From positions 32,948,660 to 33,012,659 of the forward strand of contig NC_089279.1 in NCBI RefSeq assembly GCF_963678975.1: 64,000 nt of DNA, read 5' to 3'. Source of the DNA: Dysidea avara. Taxonomy: Eukaryota; Porifera; Demospongiae; Dictyoceratida; Dysideidae. Below are positions 1 through 11,666 of the stretch, piece by piece; the first letter of the stretch is position 1, and each line of letters opens with the position of its first letter. The translations under genes were made by a program, and so were the position numbers. The notes beneath the pieces are model-generated. The model ran no database searches. It was not told the origin of the DNA and was given only the letters and a program-made list of their open reading frames with translations.

Positions 1-229
1 CCAAGGTCCATACAACATCTTCCCAGAGTGGGAAAGCAAGACTGTCGAGTTTGTTCCCGATATGAGAGATGGTAAATCTGTCATGGTAGTGAATGCTGTT
101 GTGATGCGCACATCTACCAAGTACATCATACCAATCTTTGCTGGCATGCACTATTGTAAATTGTTATCCCCAGCCAGAGCTATAGAGTGGATCTATATTG
201 ACAGCCGACGTCTTTCAGAAACTGCATAA
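1..229 (+). CDS. C-terminal exon of an unrecognised gene (5' end outside window)
   Basis: An open frame runs from the window edge (codons from base 2) to a TAA at 227-229, giving about 75 residues. The residues are a normal globular mix with aromatics (PYNIFPEW near the start, IEWIYID near the end) and no low complexity, so this looks like a real last exon. I do not recognise the family and assign no function. No splice acceptor is visible because the exon starts before the window. The flanking DNA after the stop turns AT-rich and repetitive. Confidence 0.55.
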   Translation, partial: QGPYNIFPEWESKTVEFVPDMRDGKSVMVVNAVVMRTSTKYIIPIFAGMHYCKLLSPARAIEWIYIDSRRLSETA

Positions 230-639
230 ACAAGCTATAGTGATCAAATAGCTATATACATTTTTCTTTCATGCATATATTCGGAGAGGTAAATTTTTAC
301 ATTGACAATAACATGTTCAACTGTACATACATGGCATGTTTTGAAATGATTCAGATCATAGTCCATTATCACTGTATGGTAATTTGAAAGTAGCAGTGTC
401 GCCTGTCTAAAATAACATCAATTCTTTTCATATTAGGTTTGCAATACTAGACTGACTAAATACGTCACTAATCAGCTCATGTTACATCAAACAAGTTTCA
501 TGAATGGCACAATTTCAATGTTAACAAATACACATCATTGAAAATAAACTTATAATAAAAATCTGATATATGTGACTGAAAACAAACCTACAATAAAATA
601 CTTGAATAACAAAATATCAAGTGTTATTCTAGCAGCTAC
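230..639. other. AT-rich spacer, nothing recognised
   Basis: No convincing coding sequence, repeat or RNA is seen between the first exon and the decayed dehydrogenase copy. Confidence 0.5.
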
Positions 640-1313
640 TAGTTCAAAACAGAGCCATCGTACCGAAAGAAGCCACAATTGGAATTCTAATCAAGTTTAT
701 GCAAACAGCTTAAACAAGCCCTGGATTGACTCAGTGATGGTAACCGGAGCATCTGGTCCTCCAATGCCAGTTTGTACCCAACCACACAAGTAATAATCCC
801 ATCATTGATTATATCAACACTAAGACAACATTCAGAGTTGCCTTGCTGGAGCAGCAAGCATGTACCCTCCTCCTAGTGTGTAGTCAGTAAAAGAAGTAGA
901 TATATGTTTATGGTAGCAGCTCAATTGTCAGCCAAGTGGTTAGCTGATGTATGACTAGCAGCCCTCTTCAGCAATGGTAGTAATGCTACTGTTAGCATTC
1001 ATGTTTACATTTATAGTGGCAAATTACTTTGTCATATCTTTAGCTCAAATTAGCTGACACTTTGTTTATTTTCTATAGAAGTTGACATTATTTACGGGCA
1101 CATTAAGGCTATTTTCCTGTACTGTTTTATCAACTGCAGGACTGCCAACTCTTCTGATTCTTTATTGCTTTCCTCTCCAAGGTTTCTGCTGGTATAGCAT
1201 GCAATCACGTGATGGGAAGTGGATTAATTGCCAGTAGATACTTTACTAGATGAGGTACAAGCTTAAGCCCTCTATTAGCACCAGTAATCAGTATAGAGTA
1301 TGGAGCCGGGGTC
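640..1313 (-). pseudogene. Decayed sniffer/C-factor-like SDR copy
   Basis: Read on the minus strand this stretch matches the two intact minus-strand dehydrogenases of this window in order. The glycine-motif region lies near 1270-1313, where the minus strand reads PAPYSI then LITGA. The central part lies near 900-980 and the C-terminal part (PPLL-type codons around TCGTACCGAAAGAAGCC) near 655-680. The frame is interrupted by stops and shifts, and the segment around 1000-1090 carries unrelated sequence. The equivalent of the exon-2 acceptor is still visible near 1313. It is the most diverged member of the SDR cluster and lies head-to-head with the intact + strand gene at 3816. Confidence 0.75.
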
Positions 1314-1510
1314 TGTAAATGGTCGACACCGATGAAAATAAACTTTAGTATAAAACGTTATTTAGCTAGCTAGCTATTACTGTAGCTACACTGACTTACT
1401 TACCATGACTGTAAAACTAAGGTTACAATCAAGTTATATGTATGTCAAATTATTAGTAACTCTAGCAATCATCATAACATGATGACATCTCATTCTATAT
1501 ACAGGTGTTA

Positions 1511-2077
1511 TGTTATGATGATTGCTTAAAGTTACAGAATGATTTGACATGTGTTTATAATTGGTCTCTCAAGTCAGTGGCATCCTATACTAAACCCTAA
1601 GAAGTGTGAAGCTGTTAACATCAGCAATAAACGCTCAGTGAAGTATCTTCCTATCATTATCAACTCAAAACTTAAGTGGAATGATCATTTGTCAATCTGT
1701 AGTCAGCATACTAATTGTCTGAATCATATACTTTGTGCTATGAATGGTTGATACAAGCAGCTAAAACTAAAGCACTTGTTAGACCTTATCTTCAATATGC
1801 TTTGTGCAGTATGCATGGTCTCCATACACATGATATTAGTTTGCTGGAGTCAGTCCAACATAGATCCTAGCATATAGAGCTGCTCACTGGAGTAAAAGTT
1901 CAGGGATTCATCTGCTAATAAATGGTCCAAATATTTGGTCCATTGCTTGTCAATGAACTGGTATGGCCCTCACTCAAAGCATGTTGAAACTATACGTCTA
2001 TTTGGACTCTCTACTCCATCATTCATAACAGATCTAGAAGGCCATTGATATATGTGGCTGCACCAATGTTATGGAAC
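1511..2077 (+). mobile_element. Remnant of LINE reverse transcriptase, C-terminal part
   Basis: Translation in shifting + frames gives typical LINE (jockey/CR1-like) text: LNPKKCE then ISNK near 1590-1630, then a leucine-rich stretch and an LHQCYGT-like tail near 2060. Frames change and stops intervene, so it is dead. Its 3' end abuts the terminal repeat of the MITE at 2078. Confidence 0.6.
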
Positions 2078-2577
2078 CAGTGGCGGATCTAGATGGGTTT
2101 CTGGGGTTTTGGTAGAAACCCCCTTTTAAATTTAGCCGGCTCAGTGGCAGTCTAAATACATAAACATTGTTACACTGACAATTTGTCATAGCAAACAACT
2201 ATATACCACTGTATTTCAGTAACATGCATGCATGCAGCTGCACTTAACTGACACCATTTATAGCTATTAAACCCTCAGCAACACTTCACTTTTCATCTCC
2301 TACTGCAGTAGTAAAAACGATCGAGATACTCTAATAGAGCAGTCATGTAACTACTCTAATAGAGCAATCAAAGCTACAGCTTGTAGTCACCAGATTTGCT
2401 CCATAGTTAGCTATAGTGTTTACAGTTTAAAGCATTGGATTTATTGCAATTGGTAACTAAAAATAGCCTAAAATCCTATCGCAGAGCTCAAATTTTCCAG
2501 GGAAATGTCATCAGATGCCTTGTTCAGCTATACCAACTTTCAGAAACCCCCTTTTAGAAACCCTAGATCCGCCACTG
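2078..2577. mobile_element. MITE with CAGTGGCGGATCTAG termini
   Basis: The left end CAGTGGCGGATCTAG (2078) is matched in reverse complement by CTAGATCCGCCACTG (ending 2577). Just inside, runs reading GAAACCCCC(C)TTTT are also mirrored. The 500-base interior has no transposase and contains one copy of the ACTCTAATAGAGCAGTCA module (about 2316-2372). I see no clear target-site duplication. Confidence 0.75.
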
Positions 2578-3815
2578 GGGACTCAACACCATTGGCAGTT
2601 TTGTGTCAAACAACTGCAGGAAGTTTTAAGTATAAGCTTAAGCAGGGGCGGAGAACAGTACTCAAAAGTGGGGGGGAAAGTCATGTGGGGTGACTATAAG
2701 TTACAAAGTGTTTTAAGATCATTAATTGTACCATAGTATGCAAAGCACACTAGGGGGGTCTGGGCCGGCATGCCCCCACAGGAGATTTGAATGCTTTGAG
2801 ATTGAATTTGAAAGTAACTCATTTTCAGTGGTACATGTGTACTCAAATAGGATACTCCTACAATTAATGACTATCCTGTGTTTTTCCGCTTTGTTAAGGT
2901 CTGCTGTGATGTGCTTACGGGATCATCGGTCATCGACTACTGAATCATCCGATACCATCGATGGTCGATCTGGCCTATTCCGAGGGTCGCCTTCAGTCTG
3001 GCACCCTCGACTGAATTGTTTCAGTAGCTGGTACCCTCCAGCTGTCCAGCACTTGACAGCCAGTGCTGGGGGTGGTAGGCAGTCCATCTAGCCTAGGTGA
3101 AAAAAAAATGACTATCATCAAGATGCTGAACATACAGCAGTAAATGTAGGCATTTCAGACAGACTCTTGCTCTTGATTACGTATGTTAATGGAGACAGAT
3201 TGAATTAATTGCATAGCAGAACCAATTACTCATGTGATTCCACTGAATGTTCTATTAGAGTAGTTAGGTGACTGTTTTATTAGAACTAATGCAGTATTCC
3301 ATTCTTGCTTAACCTTTACACAAATTCTAGTAAATCAAGGCAAATTAAGTTGGTTAATGACTACAACAGTTGCTTTACTTCTGCAACTGGACTTTGGAAT
3401 GCCCCTTCACTTGCAACTACTTGCAAAAACGCTTAAGAAAACAAATCAAAAAGAATAGTAATCTACGTAGCTATTATAGTAGATTACTATTATTTTTGTA
3501 TTTGTTTATGTGTTGGGTACTCTCCGCGCGGCGCTTATTTAGCTGGACCAGCTTGATCACGCGTGATCATGCGTCACCCTGTGCGTGTGTGGGTGCTGCT
3601 GCACTATCTATGGTCAGGACTGCACACACGACGCCGGGGGGCTGGAAAAGTCACAATTGTTATCGAAACGTGCATAGCCTTATGCTGTTGCAGTCTACGG
3701 CTTCTTTAGTGCAATTACGTGTACGACTCTAATTTATTCGCGATTGCTACAACTATAGTCGCTTCACCTCGCGCTAACGCTTCACTGTCACTTGCATGTG
3801 TGTTAGTGGAAATAA
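2578..3815. other. Intergenic: repeat fragments and SDR-A upstream region
   Basis: 2645-2800 carries a fragment of the family seen at 48.3 and 54.7 kb (GGGGCGGA, GCAAAGCACAC and GGGTCTGGG-type blocks). A reverse-orientation copy of the ACTCTAATAGAG module is near 3248-3285. A short palindrome GATCACGCGTGATC is near 3555-3568. No gene is supported. Confidence 0.5.
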
Positions 3816-4637
3816 ATGGTACGTGTTCTTCAATTTTGATTTGATCTTGGCAGGACATGCACTATATAGTCGACACCACACTCTGTACTCATCACTGGAG
3901 CCAACAGAGGGCTTGGGCTTGGACTTGGGTTGGTGAAGTATTTACTAACTAGTGATCCACGTCCTCATCACGTGATAGCAACCAGCAGAAGTCTTGGAGG
4001 AGAAAGCAGTAAAGAGTTAGAAGAGTTAGCAGCTAAAGAGTCTTGTCTTACTGTTTTGCAGTTAAATGTAGATAATCCTGCCACTTTCCCAGTTGTAGTG
4101 GAGAAAGTAGACACCATAGTGCAGGAGCATAGCCTTAACGTGCTAATTAACAATGCAGGGATATTTTTAAAGAAAGGAATAGATGATGTTACCACTGAAG
4201 ACATGTTGCAGTCATTTGGTACCAACACTATTGGTCCACTGATGTTAACAAAAGCATTCCTGCCATTACTGAAGAGGGCAGCTAGCCATGCATCAGACAA
4301 ACCACCTGGCTGGCAAAGAGCAGTTGTTATAAACATGTCATCTTTGCTTGCATCCATATCCGATAATCAAGGTGGTAGTTTGTATGGTTACCGCAGCAGT
4401 CAAACAGCTCTCAATGCAATCACAAAGTCTCTTAGTATTGATCTAGTGAAGGATGGAATCATCACATGTTCAGTTGATCCTGGATGGATGAAGACTGACA
4501 TGGGTGGACCAGATGGTTTGCTCACTGTAGAAGCTGCAGCTGACAACATGCTGAAATTGTTAGGTACACTTGATCAAAGTTACAGTGGAGGTTTTTTGAA
4601 GTATGTTCAAGGTGCTATCACTAGATTAGACTATTAA
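3816..4637 (+). CDS. Sniffer/C-factor-like short-chain dehydrogenase A, catalytic Lys replaced
   Basis: The 256-residue classical SDR resembles Drosophila sniffer-type carbonyl reductases and C-factor-like proteins, which use NAD(P)H. Exon 1 is only the start codon (3816-3818), followed by a 51-base intron (GTACGT...TATAG). Exon 2 is 3870-4637 and opens with Ser-Thr-Pro-His. The start is set by homology: the two minus-strand paralogues have the same ATG|intron arrangement. Visible features are the TGANRGLGLGLGL cofactor loop (two residues longer than in the paralogues), NNAG, and the serine in INMSS. The active-site YxxxK reads YRSSQ (about 175-179), so the catalytic lysine is glutamine. The C-terminus also differs from B and C. 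Oxidoreductase activity by the usual mechanism is doubtful. Confidence 0.9.
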
Positions 4638-5469
4638 TTTCACCATTTTATATTATGTTAGCTCTAATATATAAGTTACTTGTCTTGTTTTTGTAGTGTT
4701 GCAATGAATATGGTATAGCCAGAAAATTCTGAGAGATGAAACTTTCACGAGTGATAATACCTTCGTGGAAATATAATCATGAAAAGTTTGATGTTACATG
4801 TAGCCATTACTGTAGCAGAACAATATAACGAACGTATTTAAAACTCGTTAATTAAATGCAAAAATTGAATTTACACAGTTTTGCAAAAGTTTTTTTACTC
4901 CAATGATATTTAGCTATAGTTCAAATTGTGATTAATGTAGGCCACTTGTAAATTATCTTTTAAGGAGCAATAAAGAATATAAACAGGTACATATCTACTT
5001 TTACAGTAGTAGGTGTGATTTACATGGTACATATGAGTTAATGATAGCGTTATTTACTATCACAATGGTTGTTCTGTTATATGTGTAGCTATAACCAGAT
5101 CAAAAGGGTTAATAGAGTTACAAGTTATATTAGAGTTAGAATATATGTTTTGTGACTGGATTTGCAAAAAGAAGACCGGAACTCGAATTTAAAAAAAAGA
5201 ACATACAAACCTGAATTTTTTTTCATCAATTAAGCTGTGTAATTGTTTACCACTGACCAAATTTCAATCCATTGACAATCTGAAGTTATGAATCATCATA
5301 AGATGGTAAATTGGATATGTGTGGAAGACCCGTCCTTGTAACTATACCATGCAGGACATGCTGTATAGCCAAAATGCATTACAGTGGCAATTTTCATAGC
5401 ATCCATGGCTGATATGTCATGTGATTTTTTAATTCTGGCCAAGTGCATGCATTAATAAAGGATAGCAAG

Positions 5470-5832
5470 CAGAGTTACCTTGGTTACAAGGTTTAAGATG
5501 TTAAAATCAATAGTCATGTTTTATAAGATAATCTATTGTCAAATGGAAGTTCCGTCTATCTCATTAACATCAATGTCATCAGTTACCAGAGGTCATTCAC
5601 ATCATTTCAGAATCCCACAAGCAAGAATCAACTCGTACTTATTTTCCTTTTTACCATCCATGCACTATTAAATTATGGAACACTTTGCCAGAAGATGTGG
5701 TCAATCAGCCATCTATAAACTGTTTTAAGGACGTTTTGTTAAATCATCTGAATTTACTTTGATTTTGTTTTGTATCTGTGTGTCATACTCCTTGATGGAG
5801 TCCTACACAGTAATAAATAAATAAATAAACAA
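5470..5832 (+). mobile_element. LINE 3' end with TAAA tail
   Basis: Degraded reverse-transcriptase C-terminus (a FQNPTSKNQL-like stretch, then a TIKLWNTLPEDVV-like motif in another frame near 5665-5700), followed by a short 3' UTR and a tail of repeated TAAA at about 5812-5832. The same LW..LP tail type occurs at 40.8 kb. The rest of 4638-6245 holds AT-rich sequence with no gene. Confidence 0.65.
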
Positions 5833-6245
5833 TACAAGTGGCTGTTGAGGTAACTATGTATGTGCCAGCAGTATGTGTGATCACTTTGAGGAATGTTAAC
5901 TATTGACTTTCAATGGGAGCAATTTAATCATCACGAATGAGCTTTCATTACTTTTTTCCAATTAGCTATATATAGACTGTATATATCACCAGTGTAATGC
6001 ACCATACAATTATGTATGTGACCAGGAAAATAGGAATGCTTTGTAGTTTGTGCCCACGTGCCATTTTCACAGGGCTGGCAATGGCTTGTGACACAAATCC
6101 ATACACTCTTATAGATGGTATTAATGAAAATAAACTACTTTCTCTACAATGCAGTATACTGTTTGACGGTAGATATAGTTATAATTACACACAAGAGCTA
6201 AAATAACAATACTAAAAGGATATATGCATCACTATAAAAGAATAT

Positions 6246-7054
6246 TTACCAACTTAATGAATTATTAGGGTCATCGTATCGAAAGAATCCACCATTGGAA
6301 TTTTCATCAAGACCAGCAAACACCTTCATCAAACCCTGCACCGACTCATCAACACTGATCAGACCATCAGGTCCTCCCATGGAAGTTTTTGCCCATCCTG
6401 GATGAATCACACAAGCAATGATCCCATCGTTGATTATGTCAATACTAAGAGACTTTGTCACAGCATTGAGAGCTGCCTTGCTGGCACGATAACTGTAACT
6501 ACCACCACTGGTGTTGTCGGATATAGAACCAAGTCGAGAAGACATGTTTATAACAGCTGCTCTTTGCCAGCCAAGTGCTTTAGTTGATAAGCGGCTAGCT
6601 GCTCTCTTTAACAAAGGCAAGCACGCTTTTGTTAACATCAACGCACCAACTGCATGGGTGGAAAAAGCCAGCAGCATGTCTTCAGCAGTGACATCTTCCA
6701 ATCCTTTCCTCAAATAAATCCCAGCATTGTTTATTAGTACATTAAGTCCCTTCTCCTGTACAATTCCATCTATCTCCCCAACCACAGCTGCAAATGTATC
6801 AGGCTTGGTGACATCTAACTTTACAACAGAAAGGCAGTCTTCTTTAGCTGCCAAGTCCTCCAATTCTTTGCTTCCTTCTCCACCCAAGTTTCTGCTAGCA
6901 GCTATCATGTGATGAGGACGAGGATTACTAGCCAGTAAATATTTCACTAGTCCAAGTCCCACCCCCTGATTAGCACCAGTGATCATTATGGAATACGGAA
7001 TTGTAGCCTGTAAAGGTAATAACACAACATTATTATAGTATATTTGCCTACCAT
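6246..7054 (-). CDS. Sniffer/C-factor-like short-chain dehydrogenase B, intact active site
   Basis: A 254-residue SDR. Exon 1 is the ATG alone (7054-7052). A 44-base intron (GTAGGC...TTTACAG, 7051-7008) follows, then exon 2 from 7007 to the stop at 6246, beginning Ala-Thr-Ile-Pro-Tyr. The in-frame codons upstream of 7007 are intron. Motifs are TGANQGVGLGL (11-21), NNAG (94-97), INMSS (154-158) and YRASK (Tyr174, Lys178), so the catalytic set is complete. Close to gene C over its whole length (same length, no gaps seen) and tail-to-tail with gene A. It is likely an NADPH-dependent carbonyl reductase of unknown substrate. The promoter side holds the long CTG repeat at 7225-7545. Confidence 0.92.
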
Positions 7055-7224
7055 GTCTGTCTTGTTTCGCACGTACGACAGTTACAGTCTGCCTTAACTT
7101 TTTGGGCGCTTACAAGTGGTGCGCTACAGATAAAGTTTTTAAGCGGTTTTTTTGTGCGCTTAAATGGCTAAGATGTGAATTCGCACGTATATCGTGCTTT
7201 TGTGTCTACTGCATTGTGTTGGCG

Positions 7225-7238
7225 GCTGCTGCTGCTGC

Positions 7239-7274
<36 letters not shown>

Positions 7275-7545
7275 CTGCTGCTTCCTGCTGCTGCTGCTTC
7301 CTGCTGCTGCTGCTTCCTGCTGCTGCTGCTGCTGCTTCCTGCTGCTGCTGCTGCTTCCTGCTGCTGCTTGCTGCTGCTGCTTGCTGCTGCTGCTTGCTGC
7401 TGCTGCTTGCTGCTGCTGCTTGCTGCTGCTGCTTGCTGCTGCTGCTTGCTGCTGCTGCTTGCTGCTGCTGCTGCTGCTGCTTGCTGTTGCTGTTGCTGCT
7501 GCTGCTGCTTGCTGTTGCTGCTGCTGCTGCTTGCTGTTGCTGTTC
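7225..7545. repeat. CTG/CAG compound microsatellite with a 13-base unit
   Basis: About 320 bases are almost pure GCT triplets interrupted by TTCCTGC and TTGCTGC. From about 7365 to 7470 the repeat settles into a 13-base unit TTGCTGCTGCTGC. Because 13 is not a multiple of three, each unit changes frame. All frames therefore read blocks of Leu, Ala and Cys (or Gln, Ala, Ser on the other strand), and the open frames are an artefact. It begins about 170 bases upstream of the start codon of dehydrogenase B. Confidence 0.9.
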
Positions 7546-9780
7546 ATATATTGATCTATCTAGTGTTTCAGTGGGCTATTGCATGGGGATCTGGTTGAGT
7601 TGTTTCAAAAACATTAAAACATTAAAATACTCTATACACCAGTCAAGTTGCTTTCATGTGTTCATTAAACTAGTTTAAATTAATGCTCGTAAAGTTCTCA
7701 TGCCATCTACAGGTATATTCAAGGTTGATGATGGTGCTCATGCACTGTACATCCAAGTTTTAACATACACTTTTTAGTAATAGCTATGCCATAAATCAAG
7801 ACATCAGTTGACAGAACATGAATGTTGAAACCAGAAGTGCCACAAACTGAAACTAATTACTTTATAAGGCTGGAATTGCTTTCATTTGTAATTTTGGTGA
7901 AATATGAGCATTAATTAAAGGTATTAGATAGTATACTTAATTTTTGCGGTGATATCTTTTTAATTCTCTTCTTGTTTTCCTTCTTTGCCATACCCATACA
8001 CATACGTGTTCCTGCATGTTGCCTTTGCAAATAGGCTTTTTGTTCCTGACTATGATAGTTCTATCTTTTACTATAGGTATACGTATTTGCATGCCATGTA
8101 CATTCTGGATGCAATTTTTTTTTCATCTTTAATACTACTATGTAGCTTCAATAATGAAATGCCTGCATTTCATTACCAGTTGGTATAGACAGCAGCATGT
8201 TCTGAACAATAATTTTGGTGAAAAGATTGAGATACTCTAATAAAGCAGTAAGGCAATATTAACTACTCTCAGAATAGAACAGTTACTTAGCTGTAATGGA
8301 AACCCCTTTTCAAAATTCCTGTGCATGCCCCTGTGATGTTTGTGTTAAAATAGACATGTGGTAAGATAAAGGTTTAAAATGTGTCCTTCTTCATGATAGA
8401 TTGCAAATTCTAAAGTTTCAATTTCTCATCGTTGCAGTAGTGTATAAACTCCAAAGGGGTTTCTGCATGGAGTTGGTATGCCCTTAGATGATAATCAGGT
8501 TGATAACACAAGCAAACTCTCTTCACTGTTACTATATGTTTTTCTCACATCTAGAATGCCCTGTAAGTATACATGTTTAAGTTCTTTGCTTCCCACATGA
8601 CATAGTAATAGTCAACACGCACATTGTGATTGTAATGATTTACATTAAGAAATGAAGCATAAATATAACTTTCATGTGTTGACCCTGTGTGCACATGGTT
8701 ATACCTAATTTGTACTTTTCACGTGTATAATGGTGTAGTAAGGCCCCTAAAATTTATAACTATGAAGGCCTCCTCCGATTCCTTTCAGAATTTTTTTTTT
8801 TACAGCTTGCTTATTGTGCACATAGCCAGAAACTCAAACATTTTTGGTGAAGTTTATGTCTGTATATCTATTGAGATCTGAAGTGCTATCCATATTATAC
8901 ATATGCCACAAAGGGAACATGGGAAACTATAGGAGGAGTAGAGCTCCTCACAATTACAGGTATGATATACTCTAATAGAGCAGTCATGTATATACTCTAA
9001 TAAAACAATCAAAAGTAACATAATAATAAACAATCACTGTTTATCAATTTAAAAAACTAAATATAATATTCTAAACTGACTTCATCACACCCTAATTAAT
9101 GTAACTAAAATTCTCTGAAAGTGAAAGTCATGTAAGTGCGGTTTTGCAAGTTCCACATCCAGGGAGTGTGAGTATATAGTTACAACTATATACTGAAAGA
9201 AGATCTAGAGATATGGTTAACCTTGTGGGCTTTAATATAATAGCCTATGTAGGCCGTATACTGTAAATATTATTGTCTAGTTACATCATGGCATGCAGTA
9301 AGTAGCATTTGTACTACATAGTTAAGACTTCAGCAAACTGTCTGAATATGTGTATGTCAATAAATTTTCAGTCAAGGTTACCATCATATCACAGGAAGAT
9401 GTTATTTCATTTCTGAGTATGCTTCACACACTGCATGTGCGGTCACTCCTACAAACTAGATCCACCCCTACCATATATACTGAGATCACAGGGACCGTAT
9501 ATACCTTTTTTCAGAATGTATTCCCTTGCAGACTATTGATATGATCTAGAAGGAAGCTAGGTGCTAAGTAAAATACAATAAAGGAGTTAAAACAAGCAGA
9601 AGCTATTAAGCCACTTAATCAATGCACATAAATGTAGTATTTTACCGTGAACTCCAATTATCCAAAACTTTTGCTTAACCTAACTCAAAATAATTGTTCT
9701 ATTGTAAGTGTTCTATCAAAAATTTATAATGATTGTAATGTTCATCCAGTAGATAGATAATAACATATTATATACTCTCT
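7546..9780. other. AT-rich intergenic DNA
   Basis: No gene recognised. Copies of the ACTCTAATAGAGCAGTCA module lie near 8225-8285 and 8967-9013, suggesting further worn MITEs whose ends I cannot define. Confidence 0.5.
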
Positions 9781-9784
9781 AAAG

Positions 9785-10290
9785 AGAGACTTGTAACATA
9801 GCTAAACTCTCTACAAGGTGACTTTATTGTAACTGAACTCTGTACAGGGTGATTTATAACCAAAGTAAAATTTCTACAGGGTGACGTGTAAGATAGCTGA
9901 ACTCTTGACACAGAGACTTATAATGTGTAGCTGTACTCTATACAGGGTGACTTGTATGTAGCTGAACTTTCTACAAGGTGACTTTATTGTAACTGAACTC
10001 TCTACAGGGTAATTTATAACCAAAGTAAAATTTCTACAGGGTGACGTGTAAGATAGCTGAACTCTTGACACAGAGACTTATAATGTGTAGCTGTACTCTA
10101 TACAGGGTGACTTGTATGTAGCTGAACTTTCTACAAGGTGACTTTATTGTAACTGAACTTTCTACAGGGTGATTTATAACCAAAGTAAAATTTCTACAGG
10201 GTGACGTGTAAGATAGCTGAACTCTTGACACAGAGACTTATAATGTGTAGCTGTACTCTATACAGGGTGACTTGTATGTAACTGAACTTT
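9785..10290. repeat. 160-base tandem repeat (about three copies)
   Basis: A unit of 160 bases is repeated about three times (for example GTGACGTGTAAGATAGCTGA recurs at about 9883, 10043 and 10203). Within each unit CTACAGGGTGACTT-like sub-repeats recur every 30-45 bases. Copies differ by only a few bases. Both strands read a repeated MSRVQLSYTS-like peptide, which is a by-product of the 160-base period and not evidence for a gene. Confidence 0.88.
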
Positions 10291-10398
10291 CTATAGGTTT
10301 GTATACATAGCTGACCTATGAGACCATATATAGGTACAGGAAAGATGCATGATTAATTGAATGTCTCTTCACACAGATATTATAGTTACGCTTATATG

Positions 10399-10720
10399 CA
10401 GGGGCGGATCCAGAGTTTTAAAAGAGGGGGGGCACCTTGCTGAAAAACAGTTGAAGACCAAAAAAAAAAAAAAAAAAAAAAGGTCACAACAGTAATAGCT
10501 AGTTATCCTTTACCAAATATATCACGTCTGTTATGTAAAATAAAATCCTATATATATAGCTTCATAGGTAAGCTACACTGCCTCATTAACATTGTGACTG
10601 CTTTATTAGAGTAATTGACTGCTCTATTAGAGTATCTCGATCTTGCATGCAATTTCTTGAAGGGTTGGGGGGGGGGGGGGGGGCATTTGCCCCAAATGCC
10701 CCATCCTGGATCCGCCATTG
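10399..10720. mobile_element. MITE with CAGGGGCGGATCC termini, copy 1
   Basis: A 322-base element running from CAGGGGCGGATCCAGAG (10399) to CTGGATCCGCCATTG (10720), the ends being inverted repeats. The interior contains poly-A, poly-G and two ACTCTAATAGAG modules in reverse orientation (10596-10648). A second copy lies in opposite orientation at 62599-62878, and they align along their length. Confidence 0.82.
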
Positions 10721-11313
10721 ATATGATATAATTAGCTCTCAAACTACCTCCAGTGACTATAATCTTCTACTTAGTGTGGTACAATTATAACGTGGTTACT
10801 TGGCCGAATATGACATACTTCAGTCGCATCCCTCATAAGTGTTGATGAATAATGAGAGAACTGTAACTGCATAATATATAACTGTAAAGCAGCTTATCAT
10901 ATTGTAAAGTAACATGTAGGAATCCATTCAGAAATGGCTTAAAGGCATAAACCATTGATATGTTTTATATATAACATAGCAATGCAGTGTAGGTACTTTT
11001 ACCATACACTCCTGCACTATGCAACATCATCTCTGCTTGGAAAGTTTCTAAAGATCAATCACACCACATATAACCAGCATTTTTGTGTATTAAATTAGCT
11101 ACGTAGATTCTAGTATGCACTAGCTTTGCGCCTTGTAGTAATGGGCTCACGCATGTACACGCACCTGTACCATGTAATGATGTAGCTGCCCATCTGAAGA
11201 TGACTGCAGTATCCTCGGGAAAAACCCCAGGATAAGATTACTAGTGGGCAGGGTATGTTGGGTCTGTTAGCAGCACAGACCTCCCCAACATGCAGATAAA
11301 CGGATCTGTTATG

Positions 11314-11666
11314 CACTTGTCAATTTCATGTCCCACCCCCGGGGAGGGTGGGGGAATACAGGGGATTTGACAAATCATTGTGTCAAATTCCCCACTACTG
11401 GGGCAAAATCGGCTGTCAAATCCCTACCCCCATAGTAGGGGATTTGACAACACCTCAAGGATGACTAAACACATATTTCATGCATGTGACTAGTAATAAA
11501 CCTGCCCTGTAGCTAGTAAAATTATAGCAAGTGCGATTTTATTGTTTAGAAATGCAACTACCGAAAATCAGTCAGTGAATTGGACAACGGTCAATTGCCC
11601 CAGGGGTGGGGACAAGAAGCAATGTCAAATCCCCACCTGGGGTGTGGGGCGTGAAATTGACAAGTG
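11314..11666. mobile_element. MITE with CACTTGTCAATTTCA termini
   Basis: Left end CACTTGTCAATTTCATGTCC is mirrored at the right end by a CGTGAAATTGACAAGTG stretch. The interior repeats GTCAAATCCCC-type blocks several times on both strands. The element at 21591-21899 shares the internal blocks but has a different terminus. Confidence 0.7.

Noticed and set aside
3968-4357. 129-codon minus-strand frame across dehydrogenase A
   Set aside because: Antisense shadow of the conserved SDR exon; the same kind of shadow lies over genes B and C.
3930-4637. Start of dehydrogenase A at the first in-exon alternative codon (3930)
   Set aside because: It would cut off the cofactor-binding TGANRGLG loop, which is in frame upstream and reached by the ATG-only exon.
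6246-7025. Unspliced start of dehydrogenase B with a Leu-Leu-Pro leader
   Set aside because: Those codons are intron sequence; the paralogues show ATG, short intron, then Ala-Thr at the acceptor.
7102-7678. Long open frames with poly-Cys, poly-Leu, poly-Ala or poly-Gln
   Set aside because: They are frames through the CTG/CAG repeat, which changes frame every 13 bases; no splice sites or conserved flanks.
9874-10231. Two identical 65-codon minus-strand frames
   Set aside because: Produced by the 160-base tandem repeat; no start context or family resemblance.
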